Assembly (NCBI RefSeq): GCF_009936375.1
Contig: NZ_AP022332.1
Coordinates: forward strand, 3,008,501 to 3,072,500
Direction: 5' to 3'
Source: Methylosinus sp. C49
Lineage (GTDB): Bacteria; Pseudomonadota; Alphaproteobacteria; Rhizobiales; Beijerinckiaceae
Length of the DNA stretch: 64,000 bases
The notes under the pieces are model-generated. The model made no database searches, was not told the DNA's origin, and worked only from the letters and a program-made list of their open reading frames with translations. The first letter of the stretch is position 1. The number at the start of each line of letters is the position of its first letter. Below, in pieces: positions 44,644 through 55,581 of this stretch. The position numbers and the translations under genes were made by a program.

Positions 44644-45029
44644 CGCCCGCCCCCGCGAAGCTTGATCTAATCAATAATTACTTAATCCTTCCTGCGACGC
44701 CGGATGTCAACCCCGACCAGAGGTTGCAGCTTTCGCGGGAACGGGGCGCCGCTGCGCGACGGACGACGGGAAGCTCGCGGCGCCGCTGATCTTTCCGCCC
44801 GCCAATAAGCCTGCGTTCATAAGCGCGGAACGAGATCGATGAACGCCTCGATCGAAGCGCTCGCATCGTAAAGAGCATCTCGGCGCGCGTGGCGCATCGA
44901 CCGCGTCACGGATCGCCATCGGAGATATTTCGCCATTGGTCTCTGCAGCAGAGCGCGCGACATGCCGACAAGAGCGAATCCCTCGAACATGAGGGCGGCG
45001 GCGCGCCTCCATGAAACGATTTGGAAGAC
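44644..45029. other. Intergenic region, 386 bp
   Basis: Holds the AT-rich promoter candidate of the SphA-like gene at 44664-44690. The remainder shows only unconvincing short frames. Confidence 0.5.
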
Positions 45030-46349
45030 CTATTCCGTCGTCAGGGCGGTTTCCACGTCGCTCGGATCGACGCATCGCGCGAGGCCGGCGGCGAGCTTGT
45101 CGCGGTCGAGCTCATTCTCCCACCAAGCGACGACGATGGCGGCGACGCCATTGCCGCAGATATTGGTGAGCGCGCGGCACTCGCTCATGAATTTATCGAC
45201 GCCGATGACGATGGCCATGCCCGGCGCGAGGCGCGGATCGATGGAGGAGAGCGTCGCGCCGAGCGTGATGAAGCCCGCGCCGGTCACGCCCGATGCGCCT
45301 TTCGATGTCAGCATGGCCACGGTGAGAATGACGAATTGCTGCCCCGCCGTCAGATGCACGCCGAGCGCCTGCGCGATGAAGAGGCTCGTCAGTGTCATAT
45401 AGATGTTGGTGCCGTCGAGATTGAAGGAATAGCCCGTCGGCACCACCAGGCCGACGACCGATTTCGAGCAGCCCAGGCGCTCCAGCTTCTCCATCAGTTG
45501 TGGAAGCGCGCTCTCCGACGATGAGGTGCCGAGCACGATCAGCAATTCGTCGCGGATATAGGCGAGGAAGCGCAATATATCGAAGCCGACGATGCGCGCG
45601 ACGAGGCCGAGCGCGACGATCACGAAGAGGACGGATGTGACATAGAAGGAGCCGACCAGCCAGGCGAGATTGAGCAGCGATTGCGAGCCATATTTGCCGA
45701 CCGTGTAGCCCATGGCGCCGAAAGCGCCGATAGGCGCGGCCTTCATCACAATGGCGATGACGCCGAACATGGCGTGGCCGGCCTCGTCGATGAAGCCGCG
45801 CAGCGCCCTGCCCCGTTCGCCCAGCGCCATCAGCGCGAAGCCGAACAGGATGGAGAAGAGCAAGACTTGCAGAATATCGCCTTTGGCGAAGGCGCCGATG
45901 ACGCTGTCGGGAATGACGCCGAGCATGAATTCCACCGGCGTGCGCTGCATGCCGGGCTCGAGATATTTGGCGACGGCGGCGGGGTCCGCCTTGCCAGAAA
46001 AACCTTCGCCCGGCCGCAGCACATTGCCGACGAGAAGCCCGAGCGCCAGAGCGACGGTCGAGACCACCTCGAAATAGAGCAGCGCCTTTATGCCGACGCG
46101 GCCGACCTTGGCGGCGCTCTCGAGATGCGCGATGCCGGAGACGATGGTGCAGAAGATGATCGGCGCGATCACCATTTTGATGAGATTGACGAAGCCCTTG
46201 CCCATCGCCTCCATCCAGGGGCTCTTGGCGATATCGGGGAAATAGACGCCGAGCAGCGCGCCGAGCACGATTGCCGCGAGCACCTGGAGGTAGAGGCTAT
46301 GCGCGCTTTTGCGCTTCGGCGCCTCGGCCATTTCGACGGCTACGGTCAA
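45030..46349 (-). CDS. dctA: Dicarboxylate/amino-acid:cation symporter (DctA/GltP family)
   Basis: A 439-residue inner-membrane symporter. It has all hallmark motifs of the family: [20 protein letters not shown], the serine-rich re-entrant loop [39 protein letters not shown] and the [20 protein letters not shown] helix 8 segment. It takes up C4-dicarboxylates (succinate, fumarate, malate) with protons, or an amino acid. The annotated start is a TTG with AAAGGGG upstream. The ATG six codons later (46329-46331) is an alternative without a site. No DctB/DctD regulators are next to it. Confidence 0.88.
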   Translation of the reverse strand: MTVAVEMAEAPKRKSAHSLYLQVLAAIVLGALLGVYFPDIAKSPWMEAMGKGFVNLIKMVIAPIIFCTIVSGIAHLESAAKVGRVGIKALLYFEVVSTVALALGLLVGNVLRPGEGFSGKADPAAVAKYLEPGMQRTPVEFMLGVIPDSVIGAFAKGDILQVLLFSILFGFALMALGERGRALRGFIDEAGHAMFGVIAIVMKAAPIGAFGAMGYTVGKYGSQSLLNLAWLVGSFYVTSVLFVIVALGLVARIVGFDILRFLAYIRDELLIVLGTSSSESALPQLMEKLERLGCSKSVVGLVVPTGYSFNLDGTNIYMTLTSLFIAQALGVHLTAGQQFVILTVAMLTSKGASGVTGAGFITLGATLSSIDPRLAPGMAIVIGVDKFMSECRALTNICGNGVAAIVVAWWENELDRDKLAAGLARCVDPSDVETALTTE

Positions 46350-46421
46350 TTTCTGCCCCTTTTTCCAGCTCTTTCGGCATTCCTAGACCTGGAGCAGGGA
46401 CCGGGCAATGGCAAGAACCGC

Positions 46422-47369
46422 TCACGCGCTCACCATGTCGAGCCGCATCAGCGTTCGCGCATCGAGCGTCAGCGTCAGCGCGCCGAAAATCTCCTCGAGC
46501 TGGGCGACGTTCGTCACGCTGACGATGGACGCGGTGACGCCCTCTTGCGCCAGCAGCCAGGCGATGGCGATCTGCGCCGGCGTGGCGCCGATTTGCGCGG
46601 CTGCGCGGTCCAGCTCGCGCAATATATCGAGGCTGCGCTCGTCGAGAATGCCCGCGACGACGGCGCCGCGCGCCGCGCCGACCGTGTCCTCCATGGAGCG
46701 ATATTTGCCTGTGAGAAAGCCCGCCTCCAGCGCGCGGAAGGGAATGACGCCCAGATCCTCCTCCATGCACAGCCGGCGCAAATCGCCCTCGTAATAGGCG
46801 CGGGTGACGAGATTGTAATGCGGCTGCAGGCAGGAGAAGAGCGGCAGCCCATGCGCTCGCGCGGCGGCCAGCGCCTCGGCGAGGCGCGGCGCCGAATAAT
46901 TGGAGGCGCCGATAGCGCGCACCTTGCCGCTCTGAATGAGCGTCGCGAAGGCTTCCAATGTCTCATCGAAGGGCGTCGCCGTATCGTCGAAATGCGCCTG
47001 ATAGAGATCGATGCGATCGGTTCGCAGACGGCGCAGCGAGTCCTCGGCCGAGCGGATGATATGCGCGCGGGAGAGGCCCTTGCCCACATTGGGCATGGCG
47101 CCGCCGACTTTTGTGGCGATCAGCACGCGATCACGCTTGCCCGTCGCCTGCAGCCAATCGCCGATGATGGTCTCGGACTCGCCGCCGCTATGGCCGGGAA
47201 CCCAAGTGGAATAGGTGTCCGCCGTGTCGAGCAGCGAGAAGCCGCGATCGACGAAAACGTCCAGAATGGCGCAGGAGGCCGCCGCATCGGCCGTCCAGCC
47301 GAAGACATGGCAGCCGAGCACGAGCGGCGCGCAGGCGAGGCCCGAGCGACCGAGCCGACGTTGCTTCAT
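46422..47369 (-). CDS. Aldo/keto reductase
   Basis: A 315-residue NAD(P)H-dependent TIM-barrel reductase. It opens with MKQRRLGRSGLACAPLVLG, has the catalytic Asp and Tyr in LLDTADTYSTW, Lys in LIATKVGG, and His in YQAHFDD, plus the C-terminal cofactor-binding VSVTNVAQLEEI. Reduces aldehydes or ketones; the substrate is not deducible. It is 24 bp downstream of the ferredoxin gene on the same strand and probably in its transcription unit. Confidence 0.9.
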   Translation of the reverse strand: MKQRRLGRSGLACAPLVLGCHVFGWTADAAASCAILDVFVDRGFSLLDTADTYSTWVPGHSGGESETIIGDWLQATGKRDRVLIATKVGGAMPNVGKGLSRAHIIRSAEDSLRRLRTDRIDLYQAHFDDTATPFDETLEAFATLIQSGKVRAIGASNYSAPRLAEALAAARAHGLPLFSCLQPHYNLVTRAYYEGDLRRLCMEEDLGVIPFRALEAGFLTGKYRSMEDTVGAARGAVVAGILDERSLDILRELDRAAAQIGATPAQIAIAWLLAQEGVTASIVSVTNVAQLEEIFGALTLTLDARTLMRLDMVSA

Positions 47370-47393
47370 CGAAACGCTCCGCTTCCGGTTCAG

Positions 47394-47729
47394 CTAGCAG
47401 TTGCTGTAATCTTCCGGGGCGATGCGGACATGCATGCCGTCGAGGCTCGAGTCGAATTTCATCTGGCAGGCAAGACGCGAATTGATCTCGCGGTTGGCGG
47501 CCTTGGCCAGCATGATGGCCTCGGCCGGCTCCATGGGGGGCATGGCGACGCCTTCGGGCAGATCGACATAGATTTGGCAGGTGGCGCAGGTGCAGCTGCC
47601 GCCGCATTCCGCGACCAGCTCCTCGACGCCGGATTTGCGGATCAGCTTCATCATCGTCGCGCGATCCTTGCCGGCGATCTCCGACCGTGTCCCGTCGCGC
47701 GTCTCGAGCGTGAATTTCGTCATCGTCAT
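47394..47729 (-). CDS. [2Fe-2S] ferredoxin (adrenodoxin type)
   Basis: A 111-residue ferredoxin. The cluster ligands are visible as CGGSCTCATC (C-x5-C-x2-C, plus one extra Cys) and the fourth Cys in SRLACQMKF. The order and spacing match the ISC/adrenodoxin-type ferredoxins that donate electrons to P450s, Rieske oxygenases or Fe-S assembly. The ATG overlaps the stop of the phosphatase gene upstream (ATGA), so they are coupled. Confidence 0.9.
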   Translation of the reverse strand: MTMTKFTLETRDGTRSEIAGKDRATMMKLIRKSGVEELVAECGGSCTCATCQIYVDLPEGVAMPPMEPAEAIMLAKAANREINSRLACQMKFDSSLDGMHVRIAPEDYSNC

Positions 47730-48412
47730 TTTCCGATGTTCAAGGAGAGCAAATCCACGCTCACGGTATGGCGGCTCGCCACATTTCCGTCGCGCGCCAT
47801 GCGGACCGTCGCGAGGCCCGCCGTCTGGGCGGCGTCCAGTTCCTCCTCATTCTCCGACAGCACGAGCACCGCGCCGGGCGCCAGGCCCAGATTTTCGCAG
47901 AGATCGCGATAGGAGCCGGGCTCGATCTTCTGGCCGAGCGTGGTGTCGAAAAAGCCCTCGAACAGAGCTGTCACCTGCTCGGAGGAGGAATGACTCAGCA
48001 GCAGCTTCTGCGCCAATTCGGAATTGGACGAGTAGACGAAAAGGCGAAGCCCGGCCGCGGCCCAGGCCGAGAGACAGCCGGGGACATCGGGATAGAGCTC
48101 CGCCGCGAGCGCGCCCGACGCATAGGCCTCCTGCCAGACGAGGCCCTGAATGACCTTCAGCGGCGTCGCCTTGCGGCCCTGCTTCATCCAGCGCAGCAGC
48201 AGAGATTCCGCCTGAGTGGGATCGAGCTCGTAGCCGCCCATGAGGCGCCCGGTCTCCTCCAGCGCCTCCTCCACCTCTTCGTCCTCGGCGTGCTCGTCGA
48301 TATAGCCGCCGAGCCGCGTCGCCGCGAGCGGCAGCAGCGTGTCGTTCATGAAGGTCATGGGCAGGACCACGCCTTCGAGATCGATCAGGACGGCGCGAAT
48401 GGGCTCGCTCAT
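47726..48412 (-). CDS. HAD phosphatase, MtnC (enolase-phosphatase E1)-like
   Basis: A 228-residue HAD-superfamily protein. The opening IRAVLIDLEGVVLPMTFMND matches the DIEGTTxPxxFV motif I of the methionine-salvage enolase-phosphatase MtnC. Later parts match too: VYSSNSELAQKLLL (motif II Ser) and EPGSYRDLCENLGL, VLSENEEELDAAQTAGL (motif IV). Chosen start is the ATG at 48410-48412 with GGAGG 7 nt upstream. MtnC enolises and dephosphorylates diketo-methylthiopentyl phosphate to an acireductone. No other methionine-salvage gene is in the window, so the family fit is good but the pathway role is unproven. Confidence 0.78.
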   Translation of the reverse strand: MSEPIRAVLIDLEGVVLPMTFMNDTLLPLAATRLGGYIDEHAEDEEVEEALEETGRLMGGYELDPTQAESLLLRWMKQGRKATPLKVIQGLVWQEAYASGALAAELYPDVPGCLSAWAAAGLRLFVYSSNSELAQKLLLSHSSSEQVTALFEGFFDTTLGQKIEPGSYRDLCENLGLAPGAVLVLSENEEELDAAQTAGLATVRMARDGNVASRHTVSVDLLSLNIGK

Positions 48413-48585
48413 CGCGCCGCCTCCGCCGCGCAGAATTGTCCGAATAACGCCATCGAAGCGCGCGCCTTTCCCGGTTGTTTCGGGAACGGCAGCATGATTT
48501 GTGCCGCGCCCTGCTCGAGGCTGTGGATTACTGCGCCGCAGCATGGCAAGAAGGGCGAGAGGGCGTAAGATCGCTCGCCCGTCGG

Positions 48586-48704
48586 CCCCTCCCTCACCCT
48601 CCCCCGCTCTGCGGGAGAGGGAGGCGGCAAACGCGACGCGAAACCTCGATGAAGCGCCGAATCTGCCCCCTCTCCCGCGTCGCGGGGGAGGGTTGGGGAG
48701 GGGG
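48586..48704. repeat. Palindromic intergenic repeat upstream of uvrA
   Basis: Two GC-rich palindromes form one large inverted repeat: ccctcaccctcccccgc (left) pairs with gcgggggagggttgggg (right), and gcgggagagg (48611-48620) pairs with cctctcccgc near 48669-48678. This resembles the REP-like C/G-tract elements scattered in alphaproteobacterial genomes. It ends ~30 bp before the uvrA start and may shape its mRNA leader. Confidence 0.6.
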
Positions 48705-48735
48705 CGAACCCGCCGCTCCAGTTCTGGTCGTGCCC

Positions 48736-51700
48736 ATGCGAAGCTCGAAAAAATCCGCCGCCCAAGCCTCTCTCGACGAGCTGTTCGACGGCAAGGTCAT
48801 CTCCATTCGCGGCGCGCGCGAGCATAATCTCAAGAATGTCGATCTCGTCATTCCGCGCGACAAATTCGTCGTCTTCACTGGCCTCTCGGGCTCGGGCAAA
48901 TCCTCGCTCGCCTTCGACACGATTTATGCGGAGGGCCAGCGCCGCTATGTCGAGTCGCTCTCCGCCTATGCGCGGCAATTCCTCGAGATGATGCAGAAGC
49001 CGGACGTCGACCAGATCGACGGCCTCTCGCCGGCCATCTCCATCGAGCAGAAGACGACCTCGAAAAACCCGCGCTCCACCGTCGGCACGGTGACGGAGAT
49101 ACACGATTACATGCGCCTGCTTTGGGCGCGCGCCGGCATTCCCTATTCGCCGGCGACGGGCTTGCCGATCGAGAGCCAGACCGTCTCGCAAATGGTCGAT
49201 CGCGTGCTGGCGCTGCCGCAAGGCGCGCGGCTCTATCTGCTCGCGCCCGTCGTGCGCGGCCGCAAAGGCGAATATAAAAAAGAGATCGCCGACTATACCA
49301 AGCGCGGCTTTCAACGTCTGAAGATCGACGGCGTCTATTACGAGATCGCCGACACGCCGCCGCTCGACAAGAAATTGAAGCACGATATCGACATTGTCGT
49401 CGATCGCATCGTCGTGCGCGCCGACATTGCCGCGCGCCTCGCCGATAGTTTCGAGACGGCGCTGGAACTCGCCAATGGCCTCGCCGTGGTGGAATTCGCG
49501 GACAGCAAGCCTGTAAGCGCCGATGCGCCCGCCGCTGCGACGCCCGCCGCCTACGCCTCCACCCATTATGCGGCCGATCACATCGTCTTCTCGTCGAAAT
49601 TCGCCTGCCCTGTCTCCGGCTTCACCATTTCCGAGATCGAGCCGCGCCTCTTCTCCTTCAACAATCCTTTCGGCGCCTGCCCGGTCTGCAGCGGCCTCGG
49701 CCAGGAGCAGGTGATCGACCCCGATCTCGTCGTTCCCGATCCAAAGCTCTCGCTGCGCAAAGGCGCCATCGCGCCTTGGGCGAAATCATCCTCGCCCTAT
49801 TATGGGCAAGCGCTGGAGTCGCTCGGCCGTCACTATAAATTCCGCATGGACACGCCGTTCGAGAAGCTCGAGCAATCGGTGCGCGACGTGCTGCTGCACG
49901 GATCCGGCAGAGAGGAGATCCGCTTCTCCTATGACGACGGCGCGCGCGCCTATGACGTGAAGAAGCCTTTCGAAGGCGTCGTCGCCAATCTGCAGCGCCG
50001 CTTCCTCGAGACGGACAGCGAATGGGCGCGCGAGGAAATCGGCCGCTATATGTCGGCGGAGCCCTGCAAGGCGTGCCTCGGCTATCGCCTGAAGCCGGAA
50101 GCGCTCGCCGTGAAGATCGACGGCTTTCATATCGGCGAAGTGTCGGACCTCTCCGTGCGCGCGGCGCTCGACTGGTTCCGCGCTCTCCCCGAAAAGCTCG
50201 ACGCCAAGCGCAACGAGATCGCGCATCGCATATTGAAGGAAATACGCGATCGCCTCACGTTCCTCGTCGATGTCGGCCTCGATTATCTGACGCTCTCGCG
50301 CGCATCGGGCACTTTGTCCGGCGGCGAGAGCCAGCGCATTCGCTTGGCGTCGCAGATCGGCTCCGGCCTCACCGGCGTGCTCTATGTGCTGGACGAGCCG
50401 TCGATCGGCCTGCATCAGCGCGACAATGACCGGCTGCTCGACACTTTGCGCAGGCTGCGCGATCTCGGCAATAGCGTCATCGTCGTCGAGCATGACGAGG
50501 ACGCCATTCTCTCCGCCGATTATGTGGTGGATGTCGGCCCCGGCGCCGGCGTGCATGGCGGCCATATCGTCTCCAAAGGCGCGCCGCAGGAGATAATGGA
50601 CGATGAGAATTCGCTCACCGGCCAATATTTGACCGGCGCTCGCCAAGTGACCCTGCGCCATGCGCTGCGCAAGCCCGACCCCGGCCGCTGGCTGAAGATC
50701 AGCGGCGCGCGCGGAAACAATCTGAAAAATGTCGAGGCGAAGATTCCCTTGGGCCTCTTCACCGCCGTCACCGGCGTCTCCGGCGGCGGCAAATCCACGC
50801 TCGTCATCGAAACTCTGTACAAAGCCGTGGCGCGGCGCCTCAATGGCGCGCATGAGCATCCGGCGCCTTTCGACAAGATCGACGGGCTCGAGCATATCGA
50901 CAAGATCATCGATATCGACCAATCGCCGATCGGCCGCACGCCGCGCTCCAATCCCGCGACCTACACGGGCGCCTTCACGCCGATCCGCGAATGGTTCGCC
51001 GGCCTGCCCGAGGCCAAGGCGCGCGGCTATGCGCCGGGGCGCTTCTCCTTCAATGTGAAGGGCGGCCGCTGCGAAGCCTGCCAGGGCGACGGCGTCATCA
51101 AGATCGAGATGCACTTCCTGCCCGACGTCTATGTCACTTGCGACGTCTGCAAGGGCAAGCGCTACGATCGCGAGACACTGGAAGTGAAATATCGCGAGAA
51201 ATCCATCGCCGATGTGCTCGACATGACGGTCGAGGAAGCCGCCGTATTGTTCAAGGCCGTGCCGGCGATCCGCGACAAGATGGAGACACTGAAGCGCGTC
51301 GGTCTCGATTATATTCGCGTCGGCCAGCAGGCGACGACTCTCTCCGGCGGCGAGGCGCAGCGTGTCAAGCTCGCCAAGGAATTGGCGCGCCGGTCCACGG
51401 GGCGCACGCTCTATATTCTCGACGAGCCGACGACCGGCCTGCATTTCCACGATGTCGCGAAATTGCTCGAGGTGCTGCACGAGCTCGTCGATCAGGGCAA
51501 TAGCGTGGTCGTCATCGAGCATAATCTCGAGGTCATCAAGACGGCCGATTGGATCATCGATCTCGGGCCGGAAGGCGGCGATGGCGGCGGCGAGATCGTC
51601 GCGGCTGGGCCGCCTGCCGACATCGTCGCGGCGAAGCGCAGCCACACCGGCCGCTATCTCGACGAGGTGCTGAAACGCCGCCCGCCGCGCGCGGAAAAGA

Positions 51701-51768
51701 CGAAAGCGACAAAAGCGGCGAAGGAGGCGCCTGCGCCCAAGCGCAAGCGCGCGGCGCAGGAGCAATAG
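48736..51768 (+). CDS. uvrA: Excinuclease ABC subunit A
   Basis: A 1010-residue UvrA with both ABC ATPase modules. The first Walker A is [14 protein letters not shown] and the first signature [16 protein letters not shown]. The second Walker A is [13 protein letters not shown] and the second signature [16 protein letters not shown]. The zinc finger [16 protein letters not shown] through CDVCKGKRY is present; CPVCSG and CKACLGY form the other. A basic tail follows residue ~970. UvrA dimers scan DNA for bulky lesions and load UvrB. I chose the ATG at 48736 ([10 protein letters not shown]) since the longer open frame reads through the palindromic repeat. No uvrB or uvrC nearby. LexA sites were not found by eye. 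Confidence 0.97.
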   Translation: MRSSKKSAAQASLDELFDGKVISIRGAREHNLKNVDLVIPRDKFVVFTGLSGSGKSSLAFDTIYAEGQRRYVESLSAYARQFLEMMQKPDVDQIDGLSPAISIEQKTTSKNPRSTVGTVTEIHDYMRLLWARAGIPYSPATGLPIESQTVSQMVDRVLALPQGARLYLLAPVVRGRKGEYKKEIADYTKRGFQRLKIDGVYYEIADTPPLDKKLKHDIDIVVDRIVVRADIAARLADSFETALELANGLAVVEFADSKPVSADAPAAATPAAYASTHYAADHIVFSSKFACPVSGFTISEIEPRLFSFNNPFGACPVCSGLGQEQVIDPDLVVPDPKLSLRKGAIAPWAKSSSPYYGQALESLGRHYKFRMDTPFEKLEQSVRDVLLHGSGREEIRFSYDDGARAYDVKKPFEGVVANLQRRFLETDSEWAREEIGRYMSAEPCKACLGYRLKPEALAVKIDGFHIGEVSDLSVRAALDWFRALPEKLDAKRNEIAHRILKEIRDRLTFLVDVGLDYLTLSRASGTLSGGESQRIRLASQIGSGLTGVLYVLDEPSIGLHQRDNDRLLDTLRRLRDLGNSVIVVEHDEDAILSADYVVDVGPGAGVHGGHIVSKGAPQEIMDDENSLTGQYLTGARQVTLRHALRKPDPGRWLKISGARGNNLKNVEAKIPLGLFTAVTGVSGGGKSTLVIETLYKAVARRLNGAHEHPAPFDKIDGLEHIDKIIDIDQSPIGRTPRSNPATYTGAFTPIREWFAGLPEAKARGYAPGRFSFNVKGGRCEACQGDGVIKIEMHFLPDVYVTCDVCKGKRYDRETLEVKYREKSIADVLDMTVEEAAVLFKAVPAIRDKMETLKRVGLDYIRVGQQATTLSGGEAQRVKLAKELARRSTGRTLYILDEPTTGLHFHDVAKLLEVLHELVDQGNSVVVIEHNLEVIKTADWIIDLGPEGGDGGGEIVAAGPPADIVAAKRSHTGRYLDEVLKRRPPRAEKTKATKAAKEAPAPKRKRAAQEQ

Positions 51769-51818
51769 GGCGCATATTGTGACGCCGAGGACTCGCGCCC
51801 GATCGGACTCGCTGGACC

Positions 51819-51836
51819 GCGAGCCTTCAGGCTCGC
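51819..51836. terminator. Hairpin between convergent uvrA and glycosyltransferase genes
   Basis: GCGAGCC, 4-nt loop ttca, GGCTCGC: a perfect 7-bp stem between the two gene ends. No clear T-run on either side, so the termination role is only likely from position. Confidence 0.4.
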
Positions 51837-51842
51837 CCTCCC

Positions 51843-52946
51843 TCAGCGCTTCGCGTCGCGAGCAGCGAAATAAGAATCGATCTTCTCGCGCATCTCACGC
51901 AGGAAGCGCTCCTCGCCGAAGCCGAGCGCATGGGTGCGAATTCGCTCGGGCGAAAATTCCATGCGCTCGAAACGCGTGACCGCCTCGCTCAGCGCTTCGA
52001 TCGTCTGCGCGTCGAAAAACACGCCTGTCTCATTCTCGACAACGGTCTCGGTCGCGCCGCCCCGGCGGAAAGCGATCACCGGACGTCCGCTCGCCATCGC
52101 CTCGAGCGGCACGATGCCGAAATCCTCCTCACCCGGAAAGATCAGCGCGCGGCAGCGCGAATAATGCCGCGTCAGAACGTCGAAGGGCTGCGGACCGAGC
52201 ACGGTCACTGTCGGGCCGGCGCGGAGCCGGATCGCGTCCAGATTGGAGCCGCCGCCAATGACGACGAGCTTTTTGCCGATCGCATTGAACGCGTCTATCG
52301 CGAGATCGGGCCGCTTATAGCCGACGAGCTCGCCGACCATCAGATAATAATCGCCGATCTCATGGCGAGGCGCGATGGAGAAGGAGTCGGCGGCGACGGG
52401 CGGATGCACGACATCGGCGGAGCGGCGGTAATAGCGCTCGACGCGATGCGCGACCGTCGTCGAATTGGCGATGAAATGATCGACGCGCGTCGCCGAAAGC
52501 GCATCCCAATTGCGCAGATAATGGGTGAGCGGCGGCATCAATAGGCGCGTGAGCCGGCCGGATTCCTCGCGATATTCGTGGTACATGTTCCATAAATAAC
52601 GCATGGGCGAGTGACAATAGCAGACATGCAGCGCCTCCGGCGGCGGAATGATCCCCTTGGCCGGGCCGGATTCGCTCGAGATGACGAGATCATAACCGCG
52701 CAGATCGAGCTGCTCGCAAGCGAGCGGCATGAAGGACAGATATTGTCGGTAATATTTCACCGCGCGAGGCAGAGATTGGATGAAGCTGGTCGTGATCGGA
52801 CGCGAGAGGATCGTCTGTGAGACAGCGGCCGGATCGATGACATGGGTGAAGAGATCGGCCTGCGGAAACAGCCGTATCAGCGCTTCGACGACCTTCTCAC
52901 CGCCGCGCATGCCGACGAACCAATAGTGAACGATCGCCACGCGCAT
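51843..52946 (-). CDS. Glycosyltransferase family 4-type
   Basis: A 367-residue GT-B glycosyltransferase. The N-terminal domain opens MRVAIVHYWFVGMRGGEKVV and the C-terminal nucleotide-sugar-binding domain has YYLMVGELVGYKRPDLAIDA, VTVLGPQPFDVL and the E-x7-E motif in PGEEDFGIVPLEAMASGRPV. It transfers an activated sugar onto a glycan or lipid carrier, usually in exopolysaccharide or LPS pathways. No other polysaccharide genes are adjacent. It stands alone between uvrA (convergent) and clpA, from which a strong hairpin separates it. Confidence 0.9.
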   Translation of the reverse strand: MRVAIVHYWFVGMRGGEKVVEALIRLFPQADLFTHVIDPAAVSQTILSRPITTSFIQSLPRAVKYYRQYLSFMPLACEQLDLRGYDLVISSESGPAKGIIPPPEALHVCYCHSPMRYLWNMYHEYREESGRLTRLLMPPLTHYLRNWDALSATRVDHFIANSTTVAHRVERYYRRSADVVHPPVAADSFSIAPRHEIGDYYLMVGELVGYKRPDLAIDAFNAIGKKLVVIGGGSNLDAIRLRAGPTVTVLGPQPFDVLTRHYSRCRALIFPGEEDFGIVPLEAMASGRPVIAFRRGGATETVVENETGVFFDAQTIEALSEAVTRFERMEFSPERIRTHALGFGEERFLREMREKIDSYFAARDAKR

Positions 52947-52997
52947 TTATTTTCCCACCTCGACCCTCGGACAGAAGCGCGGGAGCGCGCAAATGAC

Positions 52998-53021
52998 GAA
53001 GCCGGGCATGAGCCCGGCTTC
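52998..53021 (-). terminator. Intrinsic terminator after clpA
   Basis: GAAGCCGGGC, loop, GCCCGGCTTC: a perfect 10-bp GC-rich stem 46 bp past the clpA stop. The following T-content is weak (cgtcattt). Confidence 0.6.
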
Positions 53022-53066
53022 GAGAATACAGTCGAAGTGATTAACATCCCGTGAGGGATTGCGCGC

Positions 53067-55568
53067 TCAGCTCTTGAGCGGCGTCTCCGGGACGCTGCGC
53101 GGACGCGCGCTGGCGCTGCGCGGCGCCGGCTCGGCCTTGCCGGCATCCTTGCCGCCGTCGCCGTCCTTCGCCTTTCGGCTCTTGCGCGGCTCGGCGCCGC
53201 TCTCCGCCGCCGACGCGCGCTTCTTGCCGGCCTCGACAATGTCGCGCTCGGGACGCGGCAGCACCGGCCCCTCGGGGAAGACGAAGCCCAGCGTCTTGGC
53301 GCCGCTGTCATCCGTCACAACCACCACGCGCACGGCGCCGCCATTCTTCAGCCGGCCGAAGAGAACCTCATCGGCGAGCGGCGTCTTGATATGCGTATGG
53401 ATTACCCGGCCCATCGGACGCGCGCCCATAGCTTGGTCATAGCCGTGCTCGACGAGCCAGGACCGCGCCTCGTCGGAGAGCTCGATCGTGACATTGCGGT
53501 CGGCGAGCTGCGCCTCGAGCTGCAGGATGAATTTGTCGACGACGCGGGCGATCACCTCTTCCGGCAGATGGCCGAAATGGACGATCGAGTCGAGACGATT
53601 GCGGAACTCCGGGGCGAAGAGGTGATTGATCGCCTCATTGTCCTCTGCGCTATGCGTCTTGCCGCGCGTGAAGCCGATGGGCTTTTTGGCGAGATCGGCG
53701 GCGCCGGCGTTGGTCGTCATGATGAGGATCACATTGCGGAAGTCGATCTGCTTGCCATTGTGATCCGTCAGCTTGCCGTGGTCCATCACCTGCAGAAGAA
53801 TGTTGAAGAGATCAGGGTGGGCCTTCTCGATCTCGTCCAGCAGCAGCACGCAATGCGGATGCTGGTCGATGCCGTCGGTCAGCAGGCCGCCCTGATCGAA
53901 GCCGACATAGCCGGGAGGCGCGCCGATGAGCCGGCTCACCGTATGGCGCTCCATATACTCCGACATGTCGAAGCGGATCAGCTCAATGCCCAGCGAGGTG
54001 GCGAGCTGGCGCGCGGCCTCGGTCTTGCCGACGCCGGTCGGGCCGGAAAAGAGATAGCAGCCGATCGGCTTCTCGGGATCGCGCAGGCCGGCGCGGGCCA
54101 GCTTGATCGCGGAGGTGAGCGCGGTGACAGCCTTGTCCTGGCCATAGACGACGCGCTTCAAGGTCTCGTCGAGATGAGCGAGCACCTCGGCGTCGTCCTT
54201 GGAGACGGTCTTGGCGGGGATGCGCGCCATGGTCGAGATGGTGGTCTCGATCTCCTTCAGGCCGATCGTCTTCTTGCGCTTGGACTCCGGCACCAGCATT
54301 TGCGCGGCGCCGGTCTCGTCGATCACGTCGATCGCCTTGTCCGGCAGCTTGCGATCGTGAATATAGCGGGCCGAGAGCTCGACCGCGGCCTTCAACGCCT
54401 CATTGGTGTAGCGGATCTTGTGGAACTCTTCGAAACAGGGCTTCAGACCCTTGATGATTTCCACCGCATCCGGGATCGACGGCTCATTGACGTCGATCTT
54501 CTGGAAGCGCCGCACCAGAGCGCGGTCCTTCTCGAAATATTGGCGATATTCGCGATAGGTGGTCGAGCCGATGCAGCGCAGCGTACCCTGGGCCAGCGCG
54601 GGCTTCAGCAGATTGGAGGCGTCCATCGCGCCGCCGGAGGTCGCGCCGGCGCCGATCACCGTGTGGATCTCGTCGATGAAGAGGATCGCATTCTTATGCG
54701 CCTCTATCTCCTTGATAACCTGCTTCAACCGCTCCTCGAAATCGCCGCGATAGCGCGTGCCGGCGAGCAGCGTGCCCATGTCGAGCGCGAACACAGTCGC
54801 GCCGGCGAGCACCTCGGGAACCTCGTTCTGAATGATCTTGCGGGCGAGACCTTCGGCAATGGCCGTCTTGCCGACGCCCGGATCGCCGACCAGCAGGGGA
54901 TTGTTCTTCTGCCGGCGGCAGAGCACCTGCACGGTGCGCAGCACCTCCTGCTCGCGGCCGATCAGCGGATCGATGCGGCCGTCGCGCGCCTTGCGGTTGA
55001 GGTTCACGCAATAGGCCTCGAGCGCGCCTTCCTTCTTGCGCTGCTCGCCCTCGCGACCCTCGCGTCCCTCGCCCCGCTCCGCCTCGTCCTCGACGCCGCG
55101 CGGCGCACGCGAGCCGTCCGAGAGGCCCGGCCGCTTGGCGATGCCGTGGCTGATATAGTTCACCGCGTCATAGCGCGTCATATCCTGCTCCTGCAGGAAA
55201 TAGACGGCGTGGCTCTCGCGCTCGGCGAAGAGCGCGACCAGAACATTGGCGCCGCTCACATCCTCGCGGCCGGAGGACTGCACGCTGATGATGGCGCGCT
55301 GCACGACGCGCTGGAAGCCGGCGGTCGGCTTGCAGTCGCCTGCCGATTCATTGACCAGATTGTCCAGCTCGTGATCGATGTATTCGCGCAAATTTTTGGC
55401 GAGCAGATCGAGATCGACCGAGCAGGCGCGCAGCACGGCGGCGGCGTCCTGGTCGTCTATGAGGCTGAGGAGCAGATGCTCCAAAGTCGCATATTCATGA
55501 TGCCGCTCCCTCGCCGAGGCGAGCGCGCGGTCGAGTGACTGCTTCAGGTTGCGCGAGAATGTCGGCAT
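53067..55568 (-). CDS. clpA: ATP-dependent Clp protease ATP-binding subunit ClpA
   Basis: An 833-residue AAA+ unfoldase. Its parts are the N-domain ([20 protein letters not shown]), D1 with Walker [14 protein letters not shown] and the DEIHT Walker B, and D2 with [19 protein letters not shown]. There is no coiled-coil middle domain, which separates it from ClpB. The C-terminal ~60 residues are a Lys/Arg/Glu-rich tail not found in E. coli ClpA. With ClpP (not in window) and the ClpS adaptor encoded immediately upstream, it degrades N-degron substrates. Start ATG at 55566-55568. The longer frame to 55631 overlaps clpS. Confidence 0.96.
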   Translation of the reverse strand: MPTFSRNLKQSLDRALASARERHHEYATLEHLLLSLIDDQDAAAVLRACSVDLDLLAKNLREYIDHELDNLVNESAGDCKPTAGFQRVVQRAIISVQSSGREDVSGANVLVALFAERESHAVYFLQEQDMTRYDAVNYISHGIAKRPGLSDGSRAPRGVEDEAERGEGREGREGEQRKKEGALEAYCVNLNRKARDGRIDPLIGREQEVLRTVQVLCRRQKNNPLLVGDPGVGKTAIAEGLARKIIQNEVPEVLAGATVFALDMGTLLAGTRYRGDFEERLKQVIKEIEAHKNAILFIDEIHTVIGAGATSGGAMDASNLLKPALAQGTLRCIGSTTYREYRQYFEKDRALVRRFQKIDVNEPSIPDAVEIIKGLKPCFEEFHKIRYTNEALKAAVELSARYIHDRKLPDKAIDVIDETGAAQMLVPESKRKKTIGLKEIETTISTMARIPAKTVSKDDAEVLAHLDETLKRVVYGQDKAVTALTSAIKLARAGLRDPEKPIGCYLFSGPTGVGKTEAARQLATSLGIELIRFDMSEYMERHTVSRLIGAPPGYVGFDQGGLLTDGIDQHPHCVLLLDEIEKAHPDLFNILLQVMDHGKLTDHNGKQIDFRNVILIMTTNAGAADLAKKPIGFTRGKTHSAEDNEAINHLFAPEFRNRLDSIVHFGHLPEEVIARVVDKFILQLEAQLADRNVTIELSDEARSWLVEHGYDQAMGARPMGRVIHTHIKTPLADEVLFGRLKNGGAVRVVVVTDDSGAKTLGFVFPEGPVLPRPERDIVEAGKKRASAAESGAEPRKSRKAKDGDGGKDAGKAEPAPRSASARPRSVPETPLKS

Positions 55569-55581
55569 CGATCGTCCGCCC

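Noticed and set aside
45681-47912. 743-codon open frame antisense to dctA, the aldo/keto reductase and the ferredoxin
   Set aside because: Spans several well-supported genes on the other strand and has no domain signature.
49786-51765. 659-codon open frame antisense to uvrA
   Set aside because: Shadow frame from high-GC codon bias; uvrA motifs on the other strand are complete.
53391-55538. 715-codon open frame antisense to clpA
   Set aside because: Shadow; low-complexity Arg/Ala/Asp composition, no ribosome-binding site.
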